From Selenomonadales bacterium (GTDB taxonomy: Bacteria; Bacillota; Negativicutes; Sporomusales; UBA7701): a DNA stretch of 64,000 bases. This document shows, one piece after another, positions 46,316 through 54,950 of the stretch. The stretch lies in assembly GCA_029975165.1 (NCBI GenBank), contig JARKPR010000047.1, positions 164,740 to 228,739 of the forward strand, written 5' to 3'. The position numbers were made by a program, and so were the translations under genes. Below the pieces are notes generated by a model. It did no database searches and was not told the DNA's origin. It saw only the letters and a list, made by a program, of their open reading frames with translations. Position 1 is the stretch's first letter; each line of letters opens with the position of its first letter.

Positions 46316-48508
46316 TTACATGAAGACTTCTGCCCGCTTGATCAGGTCTTCCAGTCCGGCTTCGTTGGCATTACGCGGCTTGCCCGGATGGATGATGGCG
46401 ACCTGGCAGTTCTCGGCGGCTTCGACGAGTTGGGCGTAGGTGCCGGCGTTGATGTCCTTGATGAAGGCCTGTTTGTTGCCGTCGTAGGCGAACATCTTGT
46501 CGTTGATGTTGATGCACTCGTTGCACGACGCGCAGCGCGCAGTTTCGATGTAGGCCTCGTCGGACGATTTTTCCGCTTCCTTTTCTGCCGGGGCTGCTTC
46601 GGCAGCGGGTGCGACAGGGGCGAGGACTTCTGTCGGGGCTGCTGCTACGGTACTGGCTGCGGAGATGGCTTTGCTGCTTTCTTCCCAGGCCGATTTCTCC
46701 CGGGCCAGCAGCCGCTCGGCGTGCGAATTGTGGATGCCGCCGAGTTCCTGCAGGCTGTTCCACATGGACAGGCAGCGGCGCGCTTCGCGGACGATCTTCT
46801 CGGTGACGATTACCTTCTGCAACTGGTTTTCAGGGTTGATCATCAACAGGGTGGGAACGCTCTCGATACGATCGATGCCGTCCCATTTATCGCGGGCGAT
46901 GATGTCGCCCGCGTCGGCCAGCGTATCGTTCCAGTGCGCTTTCGGTACCGCGCCGAAGAACTTGGCATAGCGGGAATCGCAGGCGACGAAGTCGATGAGC
47001 GTGAAAGGCCGCTCGACGGTTTGCGTCTGGCAATCCGCATCCTCAAGGACGAGCTTGTGGACGGGCCAGTCGAGTTCGGCCTGCGGATTCACCTTCAGCG
47101 AGAAACGCGATGCCCAGTCGTCTCCGGCGGTCGGGTCCATCGTGAAGGCCGGGAATACGCGCGATTCGAGCGCCGCCGCGCCGATCAGGTAGGGCGGCAA
47201 CTGGCCGTGACCGCCGGCGATTCCAGAGAATACGCTGAACAGTGCGGGGCCTGAGCAATCCAGGCCGCGGACGATGCTTTCGCGCAATTGGTAGAGTGCC
47301 GAGGCAGGCGACTGCACCACGAACACGCCGGCCATGCCCAGCGCCATGCGCGCCAATTGCCTGCTGCGCAAGGCAAACGCCAGGTGGCCGTTGCTGATTG
47401 GCGATTCCTCGATGACGTCGTCGGTCTGGACGAGAACCTTGATTGGCAGGTTGAGCGACATGATCTCGGTGAGGGAACTCAGTTCCGCACCCGGCAGCGT
47501 GTCTGCGTGGAGACGTACGAGATAGTCGGGGAAGATGGCCATGTCGCGGGGGTCGAGCCCGTTTTCACCGAAGGATTCGAAGAGGCGGTCATGCTTCGCT
47601 TCGCTGTACTCGCCCCTGACTTCCAGTTCGGCGATGGCTACGGCCTTGGACAACTCGATGGCCTTGGGCAGGCGGTCGCGGTAGGCCTTGATGGCGTCGT
47701 TGCACGAGTCGAAGGAGAATACATAAGGCTTGTTGCTGGAAGCCGGCGTCGGGAAAAACTGCTGCGATTTCAACGTTGTCAGCAGTTTTTCGATGCGCTT
47801 CTTGCGGTTCTTGGTCAGGTTTTCCTTCGGCGCCGACTTGGACAGGATGCGCGACATTGCATCGAAGTCGAACTGGTCCATAGGGCCTGAACCGAAGGTG
47901 CGTTTCAGGTTGGCGGCGGTTCTTCCGGCGTTGGAGTTGGCGAAATCGGCCTGCAGGATTTCCGAGAGTTTGAGAACCAGCCGATTGACGATCTCGCCAA
48001 AGCGCTTGGATCGCTGTGTCTGAGCCAGTGCCCACACATGCCCGACCAGATGATAGGGCATGGAACCGTTGCAATCGACGACCTCGCCATCCACCTTAAG
48101 GTTGGCGCGCGCGCGGGATAGACTGTCGGAGATCTGCTTGTCCTCCTTGGCCAGCGCTTTCGCGGCCTTGTCCCACAGGGCGGAGAGCAATCCTTCCGTG
48201 CCATTGGCCGCCTGGGCGCGTATGTGCTGCTCGAGGCGCAGCACATGCTTGCGGAGCCTGTCGGCATCGCTGCCGCGGGCAATTTTTTCGAGAATGCCGT
48301 CGATCAGTCCGGACAGCGATTCGACACTGGCTCCGGCCGGCTGGTCCTTGACCAGCACCAGCGGGAAGTCGTAGCGCAACTGCGTAAGGTCCCGGTAGCC
48401 AGCGAAAAGTGCCGGACGCAGCTTGAGCCGGTCGATGGCATCCAGGTCTGAGGTATTTGTCTTTCCGGTCAGGAAAAACGCAACGTGGGCTTGCAGATCA
48501 GCTTCCAT
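46316..48508 (-). CDS. Large protein with degenerate PFOR-like domain and C-terminal ferredoxin domain
   Basis: The protein has 730 residues. The N-terminal 350 residues have no recognised domain. Residues about 365-500 resemble the TPP-domain tail of pyruvate:ferredoxin oxidoreductase (LPIKVLVQTDD, ARMALGMAGVFVVQ, GPALFSVFSGI) but lack a GDG TPP motif, so it is probably not catalytic. An Ala/Pro linker (about 612-652) leads to a ferredoxin domain with Cys 659, 662, 665 and 701, enough for one [4Fe-4S] cluster. It is the last gene of the Kor operon, so it probably carries electrons or organises the KorAB complex. Confidence 0.7.
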   Translation of the reverse strand: MEADLQAHVAFFLTGKTNTSDLDAIDRLKLRPALFAGYRDLTQLRYDFPLVLVKDQPAGASVESLSGLIDGILEKIARGSDADRLRKHVLRLEQHIRAQAANGTEGLLSALWDKAAKALAKEDKQISDSLSRARANLKVDGEVVDCNGSMPYHLVGHVWALAQTQRSKRFGEIVNRLVLKLSEILQADFANSNAGRTAANLKRTFGSGPMDQFDFDAMSRILSKSAPKENLTKNRKKRIEKLLTTLKSQQFFPTPASSNKPYVFSFDSCNDAIKAYRDRLPKAIELSKAVAIAELEVRGEYSEAKHDRLFESFGENGLDPRDMAIFPDYLVRLHADTLPGAELSSLTEIMSLNLPIKVLVQTDDVIEESPISNGHLAFALRSRQLARMALGMAGVFVVQSPASALYQLRESIVRGLDCSGPALFSVFSGIAGGHGQLPPYLIGAAALESRVFPAFTMDPTAGDDWASRFSLKVNPQAELDWPVHKLVLEDADCQTQTVERPFTLIDFVACDSRYAKFFGAVPKAHWNDTLADAGDIIARDKWDGIDRIESVPTLLMINPENQLQKVIVTEKIVREARRCLSMWNSLQELGGIHNSHAERLLAREKSAWEESSKAISAASTVAAAPTEVLAPVAPAAEAAPAEKEAEKSSDEAYIETARCASCNECININDKMFAYDGNKQAFIKDINAGTYAQLVEAAENCQVAIIHPGKPRNANEAGLEDLIKRAEVFM

Positions 48509-48613
48509 AAGTTGTAGCTATCTCGTCTAGTCGTTGTCGAAAGCGCGTCCCGCCGAGGCGATCGTGATCGGTCTGCGGGAAGGGCCGTGGTATTTCAATC
48601 GTGTATTCCTTGT

Positions 48614-49567
48614 TCAGACGGAGTATTTGTCGAGTTCCGCGTTGAAGTTCTTCTTGATCGCTTCCACCGTGCGCAGCGCGCCGCTGTGCCGCGTGTCTTC
48701 ATAGCAGGCAACCTCACGATTCTGGTAGAGAATGCCGACCGGGATGATGTCCGTGTTCGAGGCGATCTCGCGGGCACGGTGAATGTCCAGCGGGTCGTGC
48801 TCCACCTGGTTCTTGTACACCCTGGAAAGCCCCTGGCTGATCTGCAGGCCGTTGGCGTGATGCAGCAACTGCACCCGCTCGGGATCCTGCAGCCACGGAT
48901 CGAGCGACTTGGGCAGCCATTCCGGGCAGCGCTGGATGATGCGCACGAAGGAGAATCCCTTGTGGTGGTAGGCGGCTTTGACGATTTCGTAGAGCGTTTC
49001 CGGGATCCAGTCCACCGCCTGGGCGATGAACGAGACATTGGACACGCCCAGGGAGACCGTGAGCGGGTTCAGCGCGTCGAGGTAACTGCCGCGCGGCGTG
49101 GTATTGCTCTTCGTGCCGATTGGCGAAGTCGGGGACGCCTGCTTCTTGGTCAGGCCGTAGATCTGGTTGTCATGCAGGAACACGGTCATGTTCATGTTAT
49201 AGCGCAGGGCGTGGATCCAGTGCGCCGCACCGATGCTGCAGCAATCGCCGTCTCCCGTGTTAACGAATACGGTGAGGTCCGGTCGGGACATCTTGACGCC
49301 TTCGGCGACAGGGAAGGCCCGGCCGTGGATGCCATGGAAACCGTAGGTCTTCATGTAATGCGGGAAGCGGCTGGAGCAGCCGATGCCGGAGACGAACACT
49401 GTCTTTTCGGGACGCAGGCCTTCGTCGCGGCACAGGCGTTGGACGGCGGTGAGGATGGCGTTGTCGCCGCAGCCGGTGCACCAGCGGGGAACGCCGCTCT
49501 GATAGTCTTCCAGCGCCGACTGCTCCTTGTACAGGTCGAGCAGTTGTTTGGTGGCGGATAATTTCAT
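48614..49567 (-). CDS. korB: 2-oxoglutarate:ferredoxin oxidoreductase subunit beta
   Basis: The protein has 317 residues. The TPP-binding beta subunit is shown by WCTGCGDNAILTAVQRL, GIGCSSRFPHYMKTYGFHGIHGRA and NTGDGDCCSIGAAHWIHALRYNMN (GDG...N motif). Cysteines in WCTGCG, GIGCS and QRCPEW can hold a [4Fe-4S] cluster. With KorA it converts 2-oxoglutarate and CoA to succinyl-CoA, CO2 and reduced ferredoxin. The gene follows korA by 9 bp. Confidence 0.93.
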   Translation of the reverse strand: MKLSATKQLLDLYKEQSALEDYQSGVPRWCTGCGDNAILTAVQRLCRDEGLRPEKTVFVSGIGCSSRFPHYMKTYGFHGIHGRAFPVAEGVKMSRPDLTVFVNTGDGDCCSIGAAHWIHALRYNMNMTVFLHDNQIYGLTKKQASPTSPIGTKSNTTPRGSYLDALNPLTVSLGVSNVSFIAQAVDWIPETLYEIVKAAYHHKGFSFVRIIQRCPEWLPKSLDPWLQDPERVQLLHHANGLQISQGLSRVYKNQVEHDPLDIHRAREIASNTDIIPVGILYQNREVACYEDTRHSGALRTVEAIKKNFNAELDKYSV

Positions 49568-49576
49568 GGTTTTCCC

Positions 49577-51454
49577 CTATTTCTCGAGTTTGGCCAGGAG
49601 TACTTGACGGATGGTGCGCGGCTTGACCGGCTGTCCCCGGACCTCGGTCCAGCAGTCGACATCGACCAGGTAGCGCGAGCGCAGCAGGGTGGCCAGCGAC
49701 GAATAGCGGCGGCTGTCCTCGTTGATCAGTTCGTCGTTCGGGTTGTCGCTCCAGTTGGTCTCGATGGTCAGCACCTTCTTGTAGCGCTGCATGATTTCCT
49801 TGATCCCCGGCTGCATGGGCTGCAGGAAACGCAGGTTGATCGAGGCGACCTTCTTGCCTTCGGCGCGCAGCCCTTCGACGGCTTCCTCGATGGCGCCCTT
49901 GGTGCTGCCCCAGCCGATCACCAGCAGGTCTCCCTTCGGAGCGCCGAAGACTTCGGGCGGGAGGAGCGTTTTCTGCAGTGCGGCCAGTTTCAGGCTACGG
50001 GCGCGCAGGCCTTCCTGGTTGATGTCCGGGTCGTAGGCGACATGGCTGTCGCGGTCGTGCGCCAGGCCGGTGACGGTATGCATGCCGCCCGGTTGGCCCG
50101 GGATGAAGCGGCGGGCGATACCGGTGACCGGATCCCAGTCGTAGGGCTTGGCGCCGGCCGGAACCGGACTCTGGTCGATCGGCGGCGCTAGCCACGATTC
50201 CTGGAACTGCGGCCGGTCGAATGGTTGTTGCGACGAGGAGAGGCTGGCGTCGCTGAGGATGACCACCACGGTGTTGAAGGTCTCGGCAATCCGCCGGGCG
50301 GTGATCACCGAGTAGAAGCAGTCCTCGATGGTCGCCGGGGCCATGACCACCTTCGGCGCGTCGCCATGGCTACCGTAGATCGTGGTCAGCAGGTCACCCT
50401 GTTCCACCTTGGTTGGCTGGCCCGTACTCGGCCCGCCACGCTGGACGTTGACCACGACGAGCGGAATCTCCGCCATGACGGCCAGGCCGATTGCCTCCTG
50501 CTTCAGCGAGTAGCCCGGGCCGGATGTGATGGTCACCGTGCATTTGCCGGCGTAGGAAGCGCCGATGGCGAAGGCGCAGGCGGCGATTTCGTCTTCGGCC
50601 TGATGCACGATGCCGCCGACTTTTTCGAAGGCTTCCGAAAGATAGTGGGACGCCGAGGTGGCCGGAGTAATCGGGTACATGGCGCAGATGTCCATGCCCG
50701 AGGCCATCACCCCGAGTGCCAGCGACGTGTTGCCATTGATCGAGATCTGCTGCTTGCCGCTCGGGGTGGCCGGGATGCTGAAACGGAAATCGATGTTGGC
50801 TTCGGCCCATTTGTGGCCGGCTTCCAGCAGTTCGACGTTGGCGTCGATGACGCTCTTTTCCTTCTTGCCGAAGGTCAGGGCAATCTGATCTCGCGCCATC
50901 TGCAGTTCAAAGCTGTAGATGTAGCAGAGGATGCCGAGGGCAAACATGTTCTTGCCGCGCTTGGCGTTGGAAGTGAGCTTGAGGCACTCCTCTTCCATCG
51001 GTATTTCGACAACCTTGTAACCGGCCTTGACCAGTCGTTCGTAAGCTTCGGTGTAGGATTTGACAATGTTCTGGTCGTTATGCGACCGCCACATGTTTTC
51101 CAGCAGGATGATGCAGCCCGGCTTGAGTTCGCGGGCGTTGACCCGGCCGAGCAGCACCTGCTCGTTGAAAGCCACCACCAGGTCAGTTTCGTCGCCGCCG
51201 TTGGTGATATAACTGGAGCCGATACGGATGCGGTTGCCGCTGGCGCCGGCGACGCTGCGTGCCGGCGGGCGGATTTCCGCGGGGATGATTTCTGTCGTCC
51301 AGATGCCGTTGCCCATGCGGGCGGCGATCGAGCCGAGCGACTGTCCGCAGCGCTGGGCGCCTTCGCCGGAATCGCTGATGATTTCGACAATGTGCTCCTT
51401 CAGCGTGGTACATGTCTTCTTGCCGGCTTTCTTCGTTACTTTCTTTGTGGTCAT
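49577..51454 (-). CDS. korA: 2-oxoglutarate:ferredoxin oxidoreductase subunit alpha (gamma-alpha fusion)
   Basis: The protein has 625 residues: an N-terminal gamma domain (about 25-215, with GEGAQRCGQSLGSIAARMG and NEQVLLGRVNARELKPG) fused to the alpha domain (about 230-620, opening INGNTSLALGVMASGMDICAMYPITPATSASHYLSEAFEKVGGIVHQAEDEIAA). GPGYSLKQEAIGLAVMAEIPLVVVNVQRGGPSTGQPTKVEQGDLL is the family's CoA/substrate region. The YPITPAT motif marks 2-oxoacid:acceptor oxidoreductases. The unusual N-terminus MTTKKVTKKAGKK is lysine-rich. Second half of the complex with KorB. Confidence 0.93.
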   Translation of the reverse strand: MTTKKVTKKAGKKTCTTLKEHIVEIISDSGEGAQRCGQSLGSIAARMGNGIWTTEIIPAEIRPPARSVAGASGNRIRIGSSYITNGGDETDLVVAFNEQVLLGRVNARELKPGCIILLENMWRSHNDQNIVKSYTEAYERLVKAGYKVVEIPMEEECLKLTSNAKRGKNMFALGILCYIYSFELQMARDQIALTFGKKEKSVIDANVELLEAGHKWAEANIDFRFSIPATPSGKQQISINGNTSLALGVMASGMDICAMYPITPATSASHYLSEAFEKVGGIVHQAEDEIAACAFAIGASYAGKCTVTITSGPGYSLKQEAIGLAVMAEIPLVVVNVQRGGPSTGQPTKVEQGDLLTTIYGSHGDAPKVVMAPATIEDCFYSVITARRIAETFNTVVVILSDASLSSSQQPFDRPQFQESWLAPPIDQSPVPAGAKPYDWDPVTGIARRFIPGQPGGMHTVTGLAHDRDSHVAYDPDINQEGLRARSLKLAALQKTLLPPEVFGAPKGDLLVIGWGSTKGAIEEAVEGLRAEGKKVASINLRFLQPMQPGIKEIMQRYKKVLTIETNWSDNPNDELINEDSRRYSSLATLLRSRYLVDVDCWTEVRGQPVKPRTIRQVLLAKLEK

Positions 51455-51503
51455 AGGTGGCTATTCCAAAAACGCGGTTGAGCGGCAGGTGGATCGGTTA
51501 CGA

Positions 51504-52994
51504 CTAGGCCCTGATCCGGGCGAAGTTGCGTTCGCTCGTGTCGATGCCGAACAGGGTGTCGCCAGCGGTACGGTAGGGGCGGTTCGTGTCGCGGATGCCG
51601 AGGTAGGCCTTCATGCTGCCCGCCGCACGGCGTCCGGCGCCCATCGCCTCGATCACGGTGGCGGCGCCGGTGACGATGTCGCCGCCAGCAAAGACGCCGG
51701 CCATCGACGTGGCCAGGTTCTCATCGGTGTCGATGTAGCCCCACTTGTTCAGGCGCAACTTGCATGTCTGGCCCATGATTGGATTGGCGTTGGTGCCAAT
51801 GGCATAAACAACCAGGTCGCATTCGAAATCGAATTCGCTGCCGGGGACGGGCACCGGGCGGCGGCGGCCCGAAGCGTCGGGTTCTCCGAGTTCCATGCGC
51901 ACGCAACGCATGCCCATGACGTTGCCGTTGCCGTCGTCGAGGATGGATACGGGGTTGGTCAGCCAGTGGAACTCGACGCCTTCCTCCTCGGCATGATGGA
52001 TTTCCTCGGCGCGGGCCGGCGCCTCCTTGTGCGAGCGGCGGTAGATGCAGTAGACCTTTTCGGCGCCAAGGCGCAGCGATACGCGCATGGCGTCCATGGC
52101 AGTATTGCCGGCACCGACCACTGCCACGCGCTTGCCGATCGGCTGTGGCGTGTCGAAGTTGGGGAACTCCTTGGCCCGCATCAGGTTGCAGCGCGTTAGC
52201 AACTCGTTGGCCGAGAGCACGCCGTTCAGCGAGTCGCCGGGGATTCCGAGCATGGTCGGGTAGCCGGCACCGACGCCGACGAAGACCGCGTCGTAGCCCA
52301 TTTCCGAGATCATCTGCTCAAGGGTGAACAAACGTCCGACCAGTGTGTTGCATTCGAACTTGACGCCGAGTTTCCTGAGGTTGTTGATTTCTGCGTCGAT
52401 CACCGGATTGGGCAGGCGGAAGTCCGGGATGCCGTACTTCAGCACGCCGCCGGCCTGGTGGAAGGCTTCATAGACCGTGACGTCGCAACCGGCTTTGGCC
52501 ATGTCTGCCGCGCAGGCCATGCCCGCCGGGCCGGAGCCGACGATGCCGACCTTGAAGTGGTTCGGCTCGATATAGGGGATGTTGGCCCAGCCTTCCCGAA
52601 TCGCCGTGTCGCCGACGAAGCGCTCGAGGCGACCAATGGCTACTGCCTCGAGGGTTTGGCCCACCGTGCACACGCCTTCGCACTGGTTCTCCTGCGGGCA
52701 GACGCGGCCGCAGATGGCGGGCAGCAGGCTGGTTTCGGTCAGGATGTCGTAGGCGCCGCGGATGTCTTTCTCGTTGATCTTGCGAATGAAGCCGGGAATG
52801 TTGATGCCCACCGGGCAGCCCGATACGCAGGGCTGATCGGGGCAGAACAGGCAGCGCTCGGATTCTCGCATTGCATCGTCGGGATGGTAGCCGCAGGCAA
52901 CTTCCTCGAAATTCCTTGCACGTACCGCCGGATCCTGTTCGCGCATCGGCGTGCGCTCCTGCGGGATGCTTCGTATTGTCCTTTTCTTCGCCAT
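51504..52994 (-). CDS. NADPH-dependent glutamate-synthase-like oxidoreductase (GltD/NfnB-like)
   Basis: The protein has 496 residues: N-terminal Fer4_20 domain with eight cysteines (CLFCPDQPCVSGCP then CGRVCPQENQCEGVC), FAD fold GIVGSGPAGMACAADMAKAG and NADPH fold VAVVGAGNTAMDAMRVSLRLGA followed by YRRSHKEAPARAEEI. This architecture is shared by GltD and the large subunit of NfnAB. No GltB is near. Next to an NfnA-like gene and korAB, it most likely passes electrons between ferredoxin and NADP(H). The second gene of the operon, 34 bp after the NfnA-like gene. Confidence 0.88.
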   Translation of the reverse strand: MAKKRTIRSIPQERTPMREQDPAVRARNFEEVACGYHPDDAMRESERCLFCPDQPCVSGCPVGINIPGFIRKINEKDIRGAYDILTETSLLPAICGRVCPQENQCEGVCTVGQTLEAVAIGRLERFVGDTAIREGWANIPYIEPNHFKVGIVGSGPAGMACAADMAKAGCDVTVYEAFHQAGGVLKYGIPDFRLPNPVIDAEINNLRKLGVKFECNTLVGRLFTLEQMISEMGYDAVFVGVGAGYPTMLGIPGDSLNGVLSANELLTRCNLMRAKEFPNFDTPQPIGKRVAVVGAGNTAMDAMRVSLRLGAEKVYCIYRRSHKEAPARAEEIHHAEEEGVEFHWLTNPVSILDDGNGNVMGMRCVRMELGEPDASGRRRPVPVPGSEFDFECDLVVYAIGTNANPIMGQTCKLRLNKWGYIDTDENLATSMAGVFAGGDIVTGAATVIEAMGAGRRAAGSMKAYLGIRDTNRPYRTAGDTLFGIDTSERNFARIRA

Positions 52995-53028
52995 GAATGT
53001 TTACCGTGTCCTGAAACGTTGAGAAGAC

Positions 53029-53913
53029 CTACTTGGTTTTTGCGGCATCGACGGCCTTGTCGATCGACTTCTGCATCCGACAGCCTTTTTCCCAGTGGTC
53101 GAGCGCCATCCGCTCTTCCTTTGTGTAGCGGCGCAGGCGGGTCATCAGGTCGTCGAAATCGACCAGGTGCCCGTCGAAGTCCGGACCGTCGACGCAGGCG
53201 AACTTGACCTGGTCGCCGATCTTCACGCGGCAGCCGCCGCACATCCCGGTGCCGTCGACCATGATCGGATTCAGGCTGACCATGGTCTTGATCTTGTAGG
53301 GGCGGGTGGTTTCGGCGCAGCTCTTCATCATGATGGGGGGGCCGATGGCCACGACTTCATCAATGTCGGGGTGCTTCTTGATGGCCTGTTCGATACCGGC
53401 GGTTACTCGCCCGTGCAGTCCGACGGATCCGTCGTCGCTGCAAATGATCAACTCATCGCAGATGGCCCTGAATTTGTCTTCCCAGAACACCAGATCCTTG
53501 GTGCGGAAGCCGATAACGCCGATTACGTAGGCGCCACTCTCCTTGAGCGCACGCGCTTGCGGATAGACCGGCGCGACGCCGAGGCCGCCGCCGACACAGA
53601 CGACCTTCTTGGCATGGGAGTCCGGCGTGGGGATGCCCATCGGTCCGACCAAACCGTACAGTGACGTGCCGACCTTGCATTGCTGCTGCATCTGTCGCGT
53701 GGTTTTGCCGACGGCCTGGATAACCAAAGTGACGGTTCCCTTGTCGCGATCATAGTCGGCGATGGTCAGCGGCACGCGCTCGCCATGCTCGTTGAGCATC
53801 ACGATGACGAACTGCCCTGGCTTGGCCGCCTTGGCCATCAGCGGATGGCGGACCTCCAGCAGGTAGGTGACGTCGGAAAAATCCTCACGCTTTACGATTT
53901 CAAAATTTGACAT
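53029..53913 (-). CDS. Ferredoxin:NADP reductase-like subunit (NfnA/SudB-like)
   Basis: The protein has 294 residues. An FAD domain (PGQFVIVMLNEHGERVPLTIADYD) is followed by an NAD(P) domain (VVCVGGGLGVAPVYPQARAL) and a C-terminal [2Fe-2S] site with CGGCRVKIGDQVKFACVDGP. This matches the small subunit of NfnAB/sulfide dehydrogenase. ATG 53913 starts right at the conserved SNFEIVKREDF; the frame continues upstream to 54087 without similarity. It is the first gene of the five-gene operon, so its upstream region should hold the kor promoter. Confidence 0.88.
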   Translation of the reverse strand: MSNFEIVKREDFSDVTYLLEVRHPLMAKAAKPGQFVIVMLNEHGERVPLTIADYDRDKGTVTLVIQAVGKTTRQMQQQCKVGTSLYGLVGPMGIPTPDSHAKKVVCVGGGLGVAPVYPQARALKESGAYVIGVIGFRTKDLVFWEDKFRAICDELIICSDDGSVGLHGRVTAGIEQAIKKHPDIDEVVAIGPPIMMKSCAETTRPYKIKTMVSLNPIMVDGTGMCGGCRVKIGDQVKFACVDGPDFDGHLVDFDDLMTRLRRYTKEERMALDHWEKGCRMQKSIDKAVDAAKTK

Positions 53914-54378
53914 AGGCGGTGCTCTCGAACCCGGCATGAGCCGGTGGTTGGAACGGACAGGGGAAGGAAAACGGGAACGGAAGCAACCGTGAGGTTGCTT
54001 CGATGAGGCTGGAGAAGACGATCGTTTCTTTAGACACGACTTGGATTTGCCTTTGATGTCTGACCCGATTATCGAAACGCATTTCAATAATACTGGCGAC
54101 TATCACAGGTAGCGTGATCAATGACCTTCAGGAATCAACCTTGCGTCGTCTTGTATTTTTTATGTCCGACGCAAATCTGAAGTTCACCGGCTCACATTTC
54201 TAATGCTGGCCAGCCTATTGCGATGCGAAACATGCGTATTTTTAATTGCTATTTACAGGGGGAGCAAATGAAAGATAGTCACTAGATTGTTCTGTTTTTG
54301 AATCAATGAGAGATGTGGAGGCGAAATCCGGCAGAGGAAAAAGGCAGGAAACGGAAGTGCCTTCCGATAAGTTTATAT

Positions 54379-54404
54379 TTAACAATTAGTTATGTAATTG
54401 CTAA
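54379..54404. promoter_or_regulatory. AT-rich imperfect palindrome in the kor/DUF4395 intergenic region
   Basis: TTAACAATTA and TAATTGCTAA are inverted with a 6-bp spacer (9 of 10 positions pair). It lies in a 599-bp gap (53914-54512) that holds no convincing gene and is clearly more AT-rich than its surroundings. The gap must hold promoters for both the kor operon and the DUF4395 gene. Confidence 0.4.
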
Positions 54405-54457
54405 CGGCAGATGCGTCAAGAAGTCGTGTTTCCGCCGGAATCAATTTGTGAGGATGC

Positions 54458-54508
54458 TTGACTAGGAATCAGTACATGCTAATATAGTGATGTACCCGTA
54501 TAGGAGGT
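54458..54508 (+). promoter_or_regulatory. Sigma-70 promoter and strong ribosome binding site of the DUF4395 gene
   Basis: TTGACT (54458-54463), 16-bp spacer, TAATAT (54480-54485), then AGGAGG at 54502-54507, five bases before ATG 54513. The promoter leaves only a short leader. Confidence 0.7.
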
Positions 54509-54512
54509 TTCC

Positions 54513-54935
54513 ATGCTTCGTTTCGACATCGCTCCAGTTTGTTCCAATGCCTATCGCTTTCAAGCGGCAATGAGTTTCACGATTGCCGCCCTCTATCTCT
54601 TCACTCCCTGGAAGTGGGTGGCTTTCATTCTGGCCATCGGTGGATTCATCCGCGGTTTCGTGTCGCCGCACAAGTGCCTGTCCTACAAGGCGTTCGAGAA
54701 GGCAACCGCGCGGTTGAAGTGGGTAAAGAAGGTTAATGCCGGGTCCAAGATGTTTGCCGACAAAATCGCCTTCGTCGCCGCTAGTGTCATGGCCGTTACG
54801 TGGTTGGCCGATTCGTCGATCGGCAACATTCCGGCGGCGGCAATTCTGATCTTTGCTTTCCTCGATCTGGCGACGGGTTTCTGTGCTGCCTGCTGGGCTT
54901 ACGCGGCGTGGTATCGGATGCGCGGCCTCGCCTAG
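54513..54935 (+). CDS. DUF4395-like small membrane protein
   Basis: The protein has 140 residues with four hydrophobic segments. The RGFVSPHKCLS segment, KMFADKIAFVAA segment and closing LDLATGFCAACWAYAAW match the layout of DUF4395 proteins, which often accompany sulfurtransferases or thiol systems. Cysteines near the N-terminus (VCSN) and in GFCAACW may matter. It lies alone between the kor operon and a convergent response regulator gene. Confidence 0.65.
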   Translation: MLRFDIAPVCSNAYRFQAAMSFTIAALYLFTPWKWVAFILAIGGFIRGFVSPHKCLSYKAFEKATARLKWVKKVNAGSKMFADKIAFVAASVMAVTWLADSSIGNIPAAAILIFAFLDLATGFCAACWAYAAWYRMRGLA

Positions 54936-54950
54936 CGGCCTGCCGGCCGT

